This document shows, piece by piece, positions 1 to 7,229 of a stretch of DNA of 64,000 bases. The notes below the pieces were generated by a model that saw only the letters and a program-made list of their open reading frames with translations, did not search any database and had not been told where the DNA came from. Origin of the DNA: Limnospira sp050045915 (GTDB lineage Bacteria > Cyanobacteriota > Cyanobacteriia > Cyanobacteriales > Microcoleaceae); NCBI GenBank assembly GCA_050045915.1, contig JBNGCR010000003.1:1-64000 (forward strand), read 5' to 3'. The translations under genes were made by a program, and so were the position numbers. Position 1 is the first letter of the stretch; each line of letters begins with the position of its first letter.

Positions 1-74
1 CCTAACCCCCCAATTTTGGGGGGAACTGGAGGATTGACGGCTCCCCTCGCCCAGGGAGGGCGAGAGACTGAATT

Positions 75-98
75 AGGGCAACCGCAGAGGGTTGCCCT
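75..98. repeat. Short inverted repeat
   Basis: Perfect 9-bp arms AGGGCAACC (75-83) and GGTTGCCCT (90-98) around a 6-base loop. It could fold as a hairpin, but no T-run follows on either strand, so a terminator role is not supported. Bases 1-171 hold no other recognisable gene. Confidence 0.6.
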
Positions 99-171
99 GT
101 CCGAAAATCCTGCTAAACTCAAAAAAAACAGCCGCGACCCGCCATAACCCGACTTCCTGGGATGACACATT

Positions 172-1203
172 ATGGACTATTCCCGACTGCTGCGACTCAA
201 TCGACCACTTCTCGCCGGAACTGCCCTCGTAGGCTTATGTTCCATCGTCACCGGAGGGGTAGCGGCTTCTGGGGCGGGGTTAGCAGTTCCCGTGTTAGCC
301 GGGTTTTCTAACTTTTTCGCCGGGATGACTGGGAATAATTTAGGCACATTAATTGAGCGATTTCAAAAGAGTAGCGATGTCCTGCGGAATGAAGATATCG
401 CCAAAGCGGCAGGACGCACCGTAGCCAAAGCCTTGACGGAAAAAATCAGCCCCAACTATTCCGACAAGGAATCCTTAGAACAATTGGGTGATAAAATCGA
501 GGAATATTGGGTGCAATGGGCGGAACAAGCCACAACCCTCAACCTATTTGAAACCCTCCAGGAAGACCAACTCTATCAGATTTTCAGCCAAAAACCGGAG
601 CAGTTTACCGAGTATCAGGTGTTACCCGAACCGGAATGGCGGGAAGTGGTCACTTGGTTATTCCAACAGGGATGTGAGAACCGGGTGTTGCTGGATGATG
701 TGGAGAGTTATCAAGATGTCATCGCTGATTTGGCGGCGGAATTAGCCACCAACTTTAATAAACACTTGCGCCAAGTCCTCAAAGATGATGCCAACAACGG
801 GGGGAAAGCCTTTGTGGGGATGTTATTTGACCTGCATGGGGCGACTTTGGCGAAAATTGACGAGATTCGGGACTATTTCCCGCAACTGGCGACCCGTGAG
901 GATATGCGCCGGGTATTGGCTGCCATTGCCCAATTACAACGCCCCAGCCAACCCGCACCCGCCACCCCTTGGCACGGTTTAGGGGCAGTGGATACGGTCC
1001 CCCAACTCCCCCCTCATTTTCTCCCCCGTCCTGAAGATATTGCCGCCTTAAAACAACGACTCTTGACCCCCGCCAATCAAACCCTGGTGATGACCGGACA
1101 GGCTCAGAAAGTCGGGTTACAGGGGATGGGCGGCTTAGGGAAAACGGTGTTAGCGGCAGCCTTAGGGCGGGATAACTCTGATGGTATCGCGGACTTGATC
1201 TAA
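172..1203 (+). pseudogene. STAND NTPase (NB-ARC type), truncated after the P-loop
   Basis: The 343-residue product has a hydrophobic glycine-rich N-terminus (about residues 12-55), a helical middle with a DIRxYF-like stretch, and near its end a Walker A loop GMGGLGKT (about residues 319-326). It stops 17 residues later. NB-ARC and other STAND ATPases need a further 250 or more residues (Walker B, sensor and winged-helix parts) and usually a repeat sensor, so this is only the 5' part of a gene. The C-terminal end of a WD40-type protein lies at about 3723-3824 on the same strand and may be the other end of the same gene. Full-length relatives are signalling or defence ATPases. Whether this short form is still expressed cannot be told from sequence. 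Confidence 0.75.
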
Positions 1204-1673
1204 CAGTTTCCGCTCGATAGGATCTGGGGGGCAGGGACTCCCTGGAAAAATACGCAGTTTAACACTTCCTTACTTTAGCACTATAAGTCTTAGCATCAAA
1301 GGCTTGTGGCCTTTTTAGGCTAAAGTGCATATCCGCTTGATTCTCCATAACATTTGCCTTACAAAAAGCCGAAACCCTTACCAGTTAATGGCTTTAACCT
1401 AGAAAGAAGTTTGGTATATGCTGAATCTAGCAATTCTTAACACCTCGATATTCATGTGCTAAGATGCCAAAAAAGCTCATTTATGGTAAGGATTTTAGCT
1501 TTCCAGCACCTTAAATCGGCTAGGCAGCTAATCGCCGCCCAATCAATAGTTAGCTTGCTTTGTCTTAACGAGTGCCACTCATACTCAACCCTCATGTGGG
1601 TTAAAGTTGATATGCCCCTGGTGACTCATCCCCGATATGGTTGTTTAACCCTCTTAAAGAGCGTTTTATTGCT
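1204..1673. other. Intergenic stretch, no recognisable gene
   Basis: No reading frame here resembles a protein I know. There are short inverted copies of ACTTTAGC/GCTAAAGT near 1274-1328 flanking a T-rich section, which may be the edge of the segment that replaced the middle of the STAND gene. No transposase and no clear terminal repeats are visible. Confidence 0.4.
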
Positions 1674-2468
1674 ATGGGAGATAGAACATCATCGTCTACA
1701 TTGTCTGCAAGAGGGCTAGAACCATTGGCTTATCGTCGCTATGGTGAGATAGCCCAGCCAGTAGTCATGCTACTACATGGATTAGGAGCTGATTGGCAGA
1801 TGTTTCATCTACAGATTGACCCATTGGTGCAAGCTGGATTTTGTGTTCTTCTGCCGGATTTACCGGGGCATGGGGCATCTGCAGCCCAGACTTTTTCCTT
1901 CGGGCTTACGTGTCAGTTGCTCCAGCGCTTATTGGATGAACAACATATTCAACAGATGAGCCTGATTGGTGTCAGCATGGGTGGCCTGGTGGCGCAACAA
2001 CTGGCCTGCTCGATACCGCAGCGGTGCCATAAGCTAGTGCTGGTTGATAGCTTCAGCAGTAGTCAGACGGCGATCGCGACCTTGCAAAAAGGACTCGCTT
2101 GGCTCCTCACCTGGTTGCCCAAAACCTGGCAGGGCAAATTGGTAGAAACAACCTATCGCCAGATCGGACATCCCCAGGTTGGCACTTATTTCAACTATCA
2201 GTTAAGGGCGATGCCGTCCCGACAGTTTCGCCACCTCCGAAATCAGGTCAATGCGTTTGACATTGAGGCGCAGCTTACAATGCTGGATGTGCCAACGTTA
2301 GTTTTGGTTGGCGATCAGTTTGGGCAATTTGCCATTGATCTGGCACGTCGCACTGCAATCCAAATCCCCCACGCACGGTTCCAGGTGCTGGAGGGTGGCG
2401 GTGATCCATCCAACTTGTTGGTGCCAGAAGCATTCAATACAGCGGTTCTGGCATTCTTGCAATCCTAA
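1674..2468 (+). CDS. Alpha/beta hydrolase fold protein, catalytic His replaced
   Basis: A 264-residue single-domain alpha/beta hydrolase. Visible landmarks are the oxyanion-hole motif LLHGLGADW, the strand-turn LLPDLPGHGAS, the nucleophile elbow GVSMGG (Ser nucleophile) and the acid-strand region LVLVGDQFG. Where relatives have a GAGH or GGGH motif with the catalytic histidine just before the last helix, this protein reads EGGGDPSNLL: GAT (Asp) stands in place of CAC/CAT. The enzyme may therefore be inactive, or use another residue. The ATG at 1674 is preferred over a TTG at 1641 because homology begins after it. It lies inside the segment that interrupts the STAND gene, followed after 55 bp by a GNAT gene on the same strand. 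Substrate unknown. Confidence 0.8.
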   Translation: MGDRTSSSTLSARGLEPLAYRRYGEIAQPVVMLLHGLGADWQMFHLQIDPLVQAGFCVLLPDLPGHGASAAQTFSFGLTCQLLQRLLDEQHIQQMSLIGVSMGGLVAQQLACSIPQRCHKLVLVDSFSSSQTAIATLQKGLAWLLTWLPKTWQGKLVETTYRQIGHPQVGTYFNYQLRAMPSRQFRHLRNQVNAFDIEAQLTMLDVPTLVLVGDQFGQFAIDLARRTAIQIPHARFQVLEGGGDPSNLLVPEAFNTAVLAFLQS

Positions 2469-2523
2469 GTTATGCCTCAATAAGTAATGCCTCAATCGGA
2501 TCATGTGTTTGTCAGCGAAGTCA

Positions 2524-3069
2524 ATGTCCAAACCTTCCAGTCATCCCATTATTCGTCAAGCGACCGTTGACGATGCAGCGGCATTAGGCACGTTGCATGT
2601 CGCAGCCTGGCTGGCAGCCTATCAGGGCATCGTGCCATTCTCAGTTCTGGGACGGATGACGGTGGAGCAGCGGGCAGACCAGTTTCGCTATGCGATCGCC
2701 CATCAGATTGAAGAAACCTATGTCCTGCAACAGGATGGAGCGATCGCTGGATTCCTGACGCTGGGGGCAGCCCGTGATGCCGATCTCGATGCCAAAATTA
2801 TCGGTGAAATCTGGGGAATTTACATTTCACCCGATTTCTGGCGACAGGGTTTTGGGAGCCGATTGGTGCTGTATGCCGAAAAACTGTTGAGCGTTCGCGA
2901 CTATCAACAGATTGTGCTGTGGGTTCTTGCCGATAATCGAGCCGCTCGCGCCTTTTATGAATGTTGGGGCTATGCCCCTGACGGCACTACCAAACTGATT
3001 CCCTGGCAACCACCTGCTACCGCGATGCGTTATTCCAAGCCTATATCCCCATCGAAAGTGGCGGAGTAA
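2524..3069 (+). CDS. GNAT family N-acetyltransferase
   Basis: A 181-residue protein with the GNAT fold: N-terminal IRQATVDDAAALGTLH, then the central strand IWGIYISPDFWRQGFGSRL holding the acetyl-CoA pyrophosphate loop (R-Q-x-G-x-G), and the C-terminal DNRAARAFYECWGY typical of the family. It would transfer an acetyl group from acetyl-CoA to an amine; the acceptor is not predictable. The ATG at 2524 is preferred over the in-frame ATG at 2503 because the fold begins just after it. Same strand as the preceding hydrolase and possibly co-transcribed. Both are accessory genes lodged between the two STAND gene remnants. Confidence 0.85.
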   Translation: MSKPSSHPIIRQATVDDAAALGTLHVAAWLAAYQGIVPFSVLGRMTVEQRADQFRYAIAHQIEETYVLQQDGAIAGFLTLGAARDADLDAKIIGEIWGIYISPDFWRQGFGSRLVLYAEKLLSVRDYQQIVLWVLADNRAARAFYECWGYAPDGTTKLIPWQPPATAMRYSKPISPSKVAE

Positions 3070-3101
3070 AGAGTGCGGCAGTGCGATCGCCGATCTTGTA
3101 G

Positions 3102-3158
3102 GGTGCGTTCCCTATTGCAACCCTTACTACCCCACCGTATAGATTTTGGGAACGCACC
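3102..3158. repeat. Inverted repeat with GGTGCGTTCCC arms
   Basis: Arms GGTGCGTTCCC (3102-3112) and GGGAACGCACC (3148-3158) are perfect complements separated by 35 bases. Such GTGCGTT-type stem-loops are common dispersed repeats in cyanobacterial intergenic regions. It sits just downstream of the GNAT gene. Confidence 0.65.
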
Positions 3159-3265
3159 ATGTTCATGAATTCCTCGAAGCAAGCGATCGCGTGTCTAACA
3201 ACGCCCATGCACACCGACCGATGAGAGTTGGTTGGTTATGATGCAAAGTTTATCTACGGCGGGTG

Positions 3266-3661
3266 ATGGGCATCGTTCGACTAAGAACAAATGCTCCAGC
3301 AAAGGATGTTACCTATGAAACAATCGGATCAAACATGATGCCCTACGAGATCACGCCAGAAACCACCCAAGACAAGCAGGGCCTCCTTCGTTACTTTCGG
3401 GGGCGTGGCGAGGAAAAGCTCTCTGAACTACGTCAAGAAATTGGCAACCAGAACTACAAGAAGCTCGCAAACGTTATAAATAGGGCTGTGGGAGAGTCGC
3501 TGGATGCCTTCAAAGCAGTCATTATTGATAAGTCAGAGGCGAATGGATGGAGTGATGATGATCGATTGCGGGCAATTCTCGCATCTACCTATTGCGCCCC
3601 TCAGTACAGGACAAAAAAGCTGAAAGTCTTTGCTCAGGGGGAATCTAGCCGAAAATTCTGA
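3266..3661 (+). CDS. Hypothetical protein, about 131 residues
   Basis: No family recognised. The product is soluble and charged; its second half looks helical and structured (GEEKLSELRQEIGNQNY, then DKSEANGWSDDDRLRAIL). A start at 3335 or 3338 (MMPYEITPE) is also possible and would remove a low-complexity N-terminus. There are no membrane segments and no clear motif. The gene lies just upstream of the WD40 remnant and ends in a Lys/Arg-rich tail. It may itself be a fragment of a larger accessory gene. Confidence 0.5.
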   Translation: MGIVRLRTNAPAKDVTYETIGSNMMPYEITPETTQDKQGLLRYFRGRGEEKLSELRQEIGNQNYKKLANVINRAVGESLDAFKAVIIDKSEANGWSDDDRLRAILASTYCAPQYRTKKLKVFAQGESSRKF

Positions 3662-3722
3662 GGGGAGCGTTCCGGGCTGAGGTAAAAGCGGTTTCACCAG
3701 GCTCTACAACTTTTGTCCTGTA

Positions 3723-3824
3723 CTTAGGTGTTCCTGTAACATTGCTCCGGATGGGGCGACGGTGGTGGTAGGGGATGTATCGGGGCGGGTGTATTTTCTG
3801 CGGTTGGAGGGGTTGAGGGGTTGA
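3723..3824 (+). pseudogene. WD40-repeat C-terminal remnant
   Basis: Reading the frame that ends at TGA 3822-3824 gives IAPDGATVVVGDVSG followed by RVYFLRLEG and a stop. This is the usual ending of cyanobacterial NB-ARC/WD40 proteins (SPDG...VAGD.SG.V.FL.LEG). No start codon or upstream WD40 blades remain. It is most simply the 3' end of the STAND gene whose 5' part lies at 172-1203, the middle having been lost or replaced. That the two belong to one ancestral gene is inference. Confidence 0.65.
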
Positions 3825-3952
3825 GAAAGGGGGTTGCTTAACCCAATTGGGGTGAGGCGGCAAAGGTTATGGCAGCCACCGGGTTTCTTTCCCTGCATCC
3901 GAATCACCAACCCGACCGCTATAATGGCAAAAACAAACCTCTGGAAAACAGG

Positions 3953-4042
3953 ATGCCAATCACCTTAAACAAAGGACAAGAAAAATTATCACCCAGGGGC
4001 GAAAAATTTTTCGCCCCCAAACCCATCAATTCCATAACCTGA
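3953..4042 (+). pseudogene. Possible TerD-family N-terminal scrap
   Basis: ATG at 3953 opens a 29-codon frame beginning MPITLNKGQ, which matches the first residues of TerD-type proteins (M-x-V-S-L-x-K-G-Q). Similarity ends after nine residues, where a palindrome (3996-4017) starts. Only a small fragment could remain, and chance resemblance is possible. Confidence 0.25.
3996..4017. repeat. 22-bp perfect palindrome
   Basis: GGGGCGAAAAA is followed directly by its complement TTTTTCGCCCC. It makes a strong hairpin or cruciform and lies upstream of the broken aspartyl protease gene. Part of the stem is a T-run, but no T-run follows the stem, so it is listed as a repeat and not a terminator. Confidence 0.6.
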
Positions 4043-4075
4043 TTTCTCAATTAATCTGTATTGAAGTGAGCCACC

Positions 4076-4566
4076 ATGAGTTTATCCCTTACCAGCAGCT
4101 TGCATCGACTGAGGCAGTGGTATGGTCGCCGCAAACAGATAGCGCATCTGTTCAGGCATTGTCGGATCTTCTGGTGGCAGCAAAGACAGCATCTAATGAT
4201 TGATGGACAACGATATTCATTCACTGAACGAATTGATCGTCTTGGGCGCTCCTACTGCGACTATTTACCCTTGACGCTCACGTTAGGCGATCGCTGCTAG
4301 ATACAGGCGCAAGTGTCAATGTTCTGCCCTACGAAATCGGTTTACAACTAGGAGCAATCTGGGAAAATAAGACGGTTTCAATCCCTTTAAGCGGTAATTT
4401 GGGTCGGAGGGATTCACGAGGTTTGGTTGTATCGGGTGCGATCGCTCAGTTTCCTCCCGTGCTACTGGCGTTTGCTTGGACTGAATCGCGAGATGTACCC
4501 GTTATTCTTGGACAAAGGAATTTTAATTCAGCCCAAACAGCCTTTTCCTCCGACTACTTTAAATGA
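4076..4566 (+). pseudogene. Retropepsin-like aspartyl protease, frameshifted
   Basis: The first frame (ATG 4076) gives about 70 residues ending LPLTLTLGDR and then a stop at 4298-4300. Another frame picks up as LLDTGASVNVLPYEIG and runs through SGAIAQFPPVLLAFAWTES to PVILGQ before stopping at 4564-4566. D-T-G-A is the active-site motif of retropepsin-fold aspartyl proteases, and the order TLTLG...LLDTGA...ILGQ is that of a known cyanobacterial family. A deletion or frameshift near 4290-4300 broke the gene. After ILGQ the usual ending is replaced by unrelated sequence, where an antitoxin tail begins in a third frame. Confidence 0.7.
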
Positions 4567-4669
4567 AGTAGCGGGGTGTTTAAAGTATCAAGGTTCACCC
4601 AAAACTTTAGAGGATATGGAAGCGGCTATTTGCCAAGGCATTCAGGAACAATGGCATGATTGCAGTTGA
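4510..4669 (+). pseudogene. Type II antitoxin (AbrB-like) C-terminal remnant
   Basis: Continuous frame with ILIQPKQPFPPTTLNEVAG then CLKYQGSPKTLEDMEAAI and a final WHDCS. This is the usual tail of cyanobacterial AbrB/SpoVT-type antitoxins paired with VapC (a GCL.Y.G.PK..EDME.AI pattern). The N-terminal DNA-binding half is missing; the frame upstream belongs to the protease remnant. Its stop overlaps the ATG of the VapC remnant by 14 bases, the usual arrangement for such pairs. Confidence 0.6.
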
Positions 4670-4868
4670 ACCCAATATTGTAGTTCGGCTTCTGACTCAA
4701 GATAATCCAGTCCAATATCAAAAAACTCTAGAACTTTTTCAAAACCCGGAAATCTTCATTTCCAGCACCGTTTCAACAGTTGTGATTCCTGGGTGCCATC
4801 TTCTGAAGCGACTTCAAACTTTTGCCTATTGCCTCTTGCCTATTGCCTTTTCTCGAACGATTGTGTAA
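4656..4868 (+). pseudogene. VapC-type PIN toxin, truncated by a dispersed repeat
   Basis: The first 38 or so residues (MIAVEPNIVVRLLTQD, then NPVQYQKTLELF) match the N-terminus of VapC PIN-domain ribonucleases. The first catalytic aspartate, normally in V-D-T-N, is Glu here (V-E-P-N). From about 4773 the frame runs into a dispersed repeat also found at 14.7 kb and 38.2 kb, so the remaining 90 or so residues of the PIN domain, with the other acidic residues, are gone. The toxin is almost certainly inactive. Confidence 0.75.
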
Positions 4869-4893
4869 GTATTCAAACGGACTTGATATGAGG
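4776..4893 (+). repeat. Dispersed repeat, copy 1 (interrupts vapC)
   Basis: Contains GATTCCTGGGTGCCATCTTC, then TTGCCTATTGCCTCTTGCC pentamer-like units, then AACGATTGTGTAAGTATTC. The same order is found inverted at 14721-14810 and twice in tandem, without the last part, at 38113-38348. A fragment of its right end recurs near 58126 and 58305. No coding capacity. Confidence 0.8.
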
Positions 4894-4946
4894 CGTTAAC
4901 AGATCTGCTAAAATCCTGATTAGATCGTCATGACCGGGAGCCAGAC

Positions 4947-5054
4947 ATGACACTGAACGAATTCTTGCCAGCCATTCATCAACTCAACCCCACCGACAAA
5001 CAAAAACTATTCGAGTTGCTCGATCGCGAACTGCACCCAACCCCCCACGCTTAG
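4947..5054 (+). CDS. Small protein or N-terminal fragment, 35 residues
   Basis: ATG 4947 opens MTLNEFLPAIHQLNPTDKQK and continues LFELLDREL to TAG 5052-5054. It resembles the N-terminal helices of small cyanobacterial antitoxin-like proteins that begin with a leucine-rich L..L..I..L...DK..L...L pattern, but relatives are about twice as long. It may be a broken antitoxin, in keeping with the debris just upstream. There is no strong ribosome-binding site. Confidence 0.4.
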   Translation: MTLNEFLPAIHQLNPTDKQKLFELLDRELHPTPHA

Positions 5055-5076
5055 GAGTCACTAAAAATGGGGGGCC

Positions 5077-5141
5077 AGAAACCGGGTTTCTAGCTGAGTC
5101 TCTGATTTTGACTGAAATCTGCTCATAGAAACCGGGTTTCT
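5077..5141. repeat. Two copies of AGAAACCGGGTTTCT palindrome
   Basis: The 15-base palindrome AGAAACCGGGTTTCT occurs at 5077-5091 and 5127-5141. Close variants lie at 45624, 45842 and 45892. Such units are common in cyanobacterial intergenic DNA. Confidence 0.7.
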
Positions 5142-5225
5142 AGTTGCGCTCGATCGCCTTCGCTAGAACCCAAACCCAACAACAAACCCCCGTCAAAACC
5201 TTTCGGTTCGACGGGAGTTAAGGTT

Positions 5226-5819
5226 TTACCAACCCAAGGCAGAGATGAAAGGAACGCTTTCCTTCTCTGCTGCGGAGGATGCTGTCGCCTCGGTGTCGGG
5301 GTCGATGCGGATTTCAGTGCAGAATGTGGAGGTGTTGAAACCGCCGAATCGCTTCACGGCACTCGATCGCATCCTGACATTGGGACCGAGGAACCAGAAC
5401 CGCTCGATGGAACTCATGGTTTCATATTCTGTTACCAATATTAATCCATCTTCGGCATCCATCTCGAACCGGCCGATCACCGGGACGATCTCCGCGTACC
5501 CCCGTTCCCGCAACATCCGGCCCTTGCGGGGATCTTCGGCGTCGGGGACGATCGCGAATACGGTCGATCCCTTGTGGTTCTCGTCGTCCTTGTCCCAAGC
5601 CATCTCCCCGTCCCAGGTGACGTGGGCGCCCCCCGCAGCTAAACTGGGGTCGATTTCGTGCATCTTGCAGATCTCCACCACTTTTGGGTCGTCCGCAGCC
5701 AGGGCCGTCACGTCAATCACCGAAGATCCCTTCTCCGCCTGGCGAAAAGCCAGGTGGTGGGTCGTCCGCTGCGATCGCCACCGTCCCGCACTTTGGTTGA
5801 AAAATTCTATCGCATCCAT
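5226..5819 (-). CDS. cpcS: Phycobiliprotein chromophore lyase CpcS/CpeS family
   Basis: The 197-residue product matches the CpcS/CpeS lyases that attach phycocyanobilin to Cys-84 positions of phycobiliproteins. Seen are the N-terminal M-D-x-x-E-F-F-x-x-SAGRW with SQRTTHHLAFRQAEKG, the TALAADDPKVVEIC segment, GGAHVTWDGEMAWD, and the C-terminal ERFWFLGPNVRMR and FGGFNTSTFCTEIR. The family forms a lipocalin-like barrel that binds bilin in the cytoplasm. A short acidic tail follows the conserved part. It faces away from nblA with about 220 bp between starts, so genes for making and for dismantling phycobilisomes are neighbours. The CpcS subgroup is not fixed by eye. Confidence 0.85.
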   Translation of the reverse strand: MDAIEFFNQSAGRWRSQRTTHHLAFRQAEKGSSVIDVTALAADDPKVVEICKMHEIDPSLAAGGAHVTWDGEMAWDKDDENHKGSTVFAIVPDAEDPRKGRMLRERGYAEIVPVIGRFEMDAEDGLILVTEYETMSSIERFWFLGPNVRMRSSAVKRFGGFNTSTFCTEIRIDPDTEATASSAAEKESVPFISALGW

Positions 5820-6043
5820 CGGCTCAATCTCGCTCCTTCGGTCGATTTTTCGAGGTTTTCACCTTTTATGATAAAGCTATGGTCGCCGGTGTTAATTTTT
5901 GCAAAAAAAATAAGTGGCTAATTGTCCATTGTGGACAGAATGTCAAGCACTTGTTACGATAATTTACATACAGCGCAAAGAAAAGTTAAACTTGACGCAG
6001 CGACCATCTTCTGCATCCTAGAGTTTCACAGGAGGAGCGAACA
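5820..6043. promoter_or_regulatory. Shared cpcS/nblA upstream region
   Basis: A 224-bp divergent intergenic region that must hold both promoters. An AGGAGG ribosome-binding site at 6031-6036 precedes the nblA ATG by 7 bases. TGT-x11-ACA at about 5953-5969 resembles an NtcA site but has spacing 11 instead of 10, so it is not called as one. Long T- and A-runs lie at 5895-5911. Confidence 0.45.
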
Positions 6044-6211
6044 ATGCAAACCCCCGGAAATCTGAGCATCGAACAGCAATTCAAGCTGAAAGTCCTTCAG
6101 GAACAAGTCAAGCACCTGAGCTTGGAAGAAGCCCAGGAGTACCTGATCGAAGTATTTCGCCAGGGAATGGTAAAAGATAACTTGCTCAAGCACTGGATGA
6201 AAGGTGCGTAG
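6044..6211 (+). CDS. nblA: Phycobilisome degradation protein NblA
   Basis: A 55-residue protein starting MQTPGNLSIEQQFKLKVLQE, then QVKHLSLEEAQEYLIEVFRQ and MVKDNLLKHWMK. The F-x-L-K-V-L...SLEEAQ-x-Y-L-x-E-x-x-R-Q-x-M-x-K-D-N-L pattern is diagnostic of NblA, the small helical adaptor that binds phycobiliproteins and recruits Clp protease for phycobilisome breakdown in nutrient starvation. Length matches the family (54-65). Start choice is clear: AGGAGG lies 7 bases upstream. It is convergent with pstB, whose operon is controlled by phosphate, and divergent from cpcS. A strong hairpin follows. Confidence 0.95.
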   Translation: MQTPGNLSIEQQFKLKVLQEQVKHLSLEEAQEYLIEVFRQGMVKDNLLKHWMKGA

Positions 6212-6232
6212 CGCGATCACCACGAAAAACAA

Positions 6233-6272
6233 AGAAGTCAGAACGGCAATCCTCCCTGCTGTTCCGACTTCT
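6233..6272 (+). terminator. Hairpin after nblA
   Basis: Arms AGAAGTC-A-GAACGGCA (6233-6248) and TGCTGTTC-C-GACTTCT (6257-6272) pair with one G-U pair and one mismatch. No T-run follows on the plus strand, so it may be a bidirectional terminator or a transcript-stabilising hairpin between the convergent nblA and pstB. Confidence 0.5.
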
Positions 6273-6328
6273 GCCGAATTTCGATCTGGGCGATCGAAAA
6301 CGCGATCGCGCCATTTTTTACCCAATTT

Positions 6329-7153
6329 TTACCCGAACCGGCCGCTGACATACTGCTGGGTCGCCTCTTCTTGAGGATTTTGAAAGATACTCTGAGTATC
6401 GTTGAACTCCACCAGATAGCCGAAGCGCTTGCCCCCTTCGATCGCCTTGGCGTTGTAGAAGGCGGTCATGTCCGCCACCCGCGTCGCCTGCTGCATATTG
6501 TGGGTGACGATGATGATGGTATAATTTTCCTTCAACTCGTGGAGCAGATCCTCGATCGCCAACGTCGAGATTGGGTCTAGGGACGCGCACGGCTCGTCCA
6601 TGAGCACCACATCCGGGTTCACCGCGATCGCCCTGGCGATACACAACCGCTGCTGCTGGCCCCCAGATAACGCGAAGCCATTTTCGCCCAACTTGTCCTT
6701 CACCTCGTCCCAAAGCACCGCCTGACGCAGCGATCGCTCCACGATCTCATCAATGTCAGCCTTATTTTTTGCCATCCCGTTCACCCGCACCCCGTAGGCG
6801 ATATTGTCATAAATCGACTTCGGGAACGGATTCGGCTTTTGAAACACCATCCCGATGCGCCGCCGCACCTCCACCGGATCAACATTCGGATCGTACAAAT
6901 TCTGTCCGTGGTAGTAGATCTGTCCGTCCAACTTGAAGCCGTTGATCAGGTCGTTGAGGCGGTTGAAGCAACGCAAAATCGTACTTTTCCCGCACCCGGA
7001 CGGGCCGATAAAAGCCGTCACCTTATTTTTATAAATATCGAGGGTGACGCCACGCACCGCTTTGAAACTTCCGTAGAAGATATCAATATTTTCGGTACGG
7101 ATCACCGTCTCCATTTGGTTGGCGGTATCAGTGTAAGGGTAGGTGGAATCCAT
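6329..7153 (-). CDS. pstB: Phosphate ABC transporter ATP-binding protein PstB
   Basis: A 274-residue ABC ATPase powering high-affinity phosphate import. Walker A GPSGCGKST, Q-loop MVFQKPNPFPKSI (the PNPFP signature is specific to PstB), ABC signature LSGGQQQRLCIARA and Walker B VVLMDEPCASLD are all visible, as is the H-loop VTHNMQQA. The ATG at 7153 is preferred over a TTG at 7162; AAGGAG lies upstream of both. It is the last gene of pstSCAB. No phoU follows; the next feature is the convergent nblA. It acts on the cytoplasmic face of the PstA-PstC channel. Confidence 0.97.
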   Translation of the reverse strand: MDSTYPYTDTANQMETVIRTENIDIFYGSFKAVRGVTLDIYKNKVTAFIGPSGCGKSTILRCFNRLNDLINGFKLDGQIYYHGQNLYDPNVDPVEVRRRIGMVFQKPNPFPKSIYDNIAYGVRVNGMAKNKADIDEIVERSLRQAVLWDEVKDKLGENGFALSGGQQQRLCIARAIAVNPDVVLMDEPCASLDPISTLAIEDLLHELKENYTIIIVTHNMQQATRVADMTAFYNAKAIEGGKRFGYLVEFNDTQSIFQNPQEEATQQYVSGRFG

Positions 7154-7229
7154 GACGATCAATTAACTCCTTGACAATTGAGTAATTTTGTAGCCGGACG
7201 ATATCTCCGAATCGAACAGCGAATCAACT

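Noticed and set aside
1456..1719. 87-codon frame before the hydrolase gene
   Set aside because: Composition is not protein-like, no ribosome-binding site, and it overlaps the start of the hydrolase in another frame.
5953..5969. NtcA site upstream of nblA
   Set aside because: TGT and ACA are 11 bases apart instead of 10, and GTA-x8-TAC is not met. Not called.
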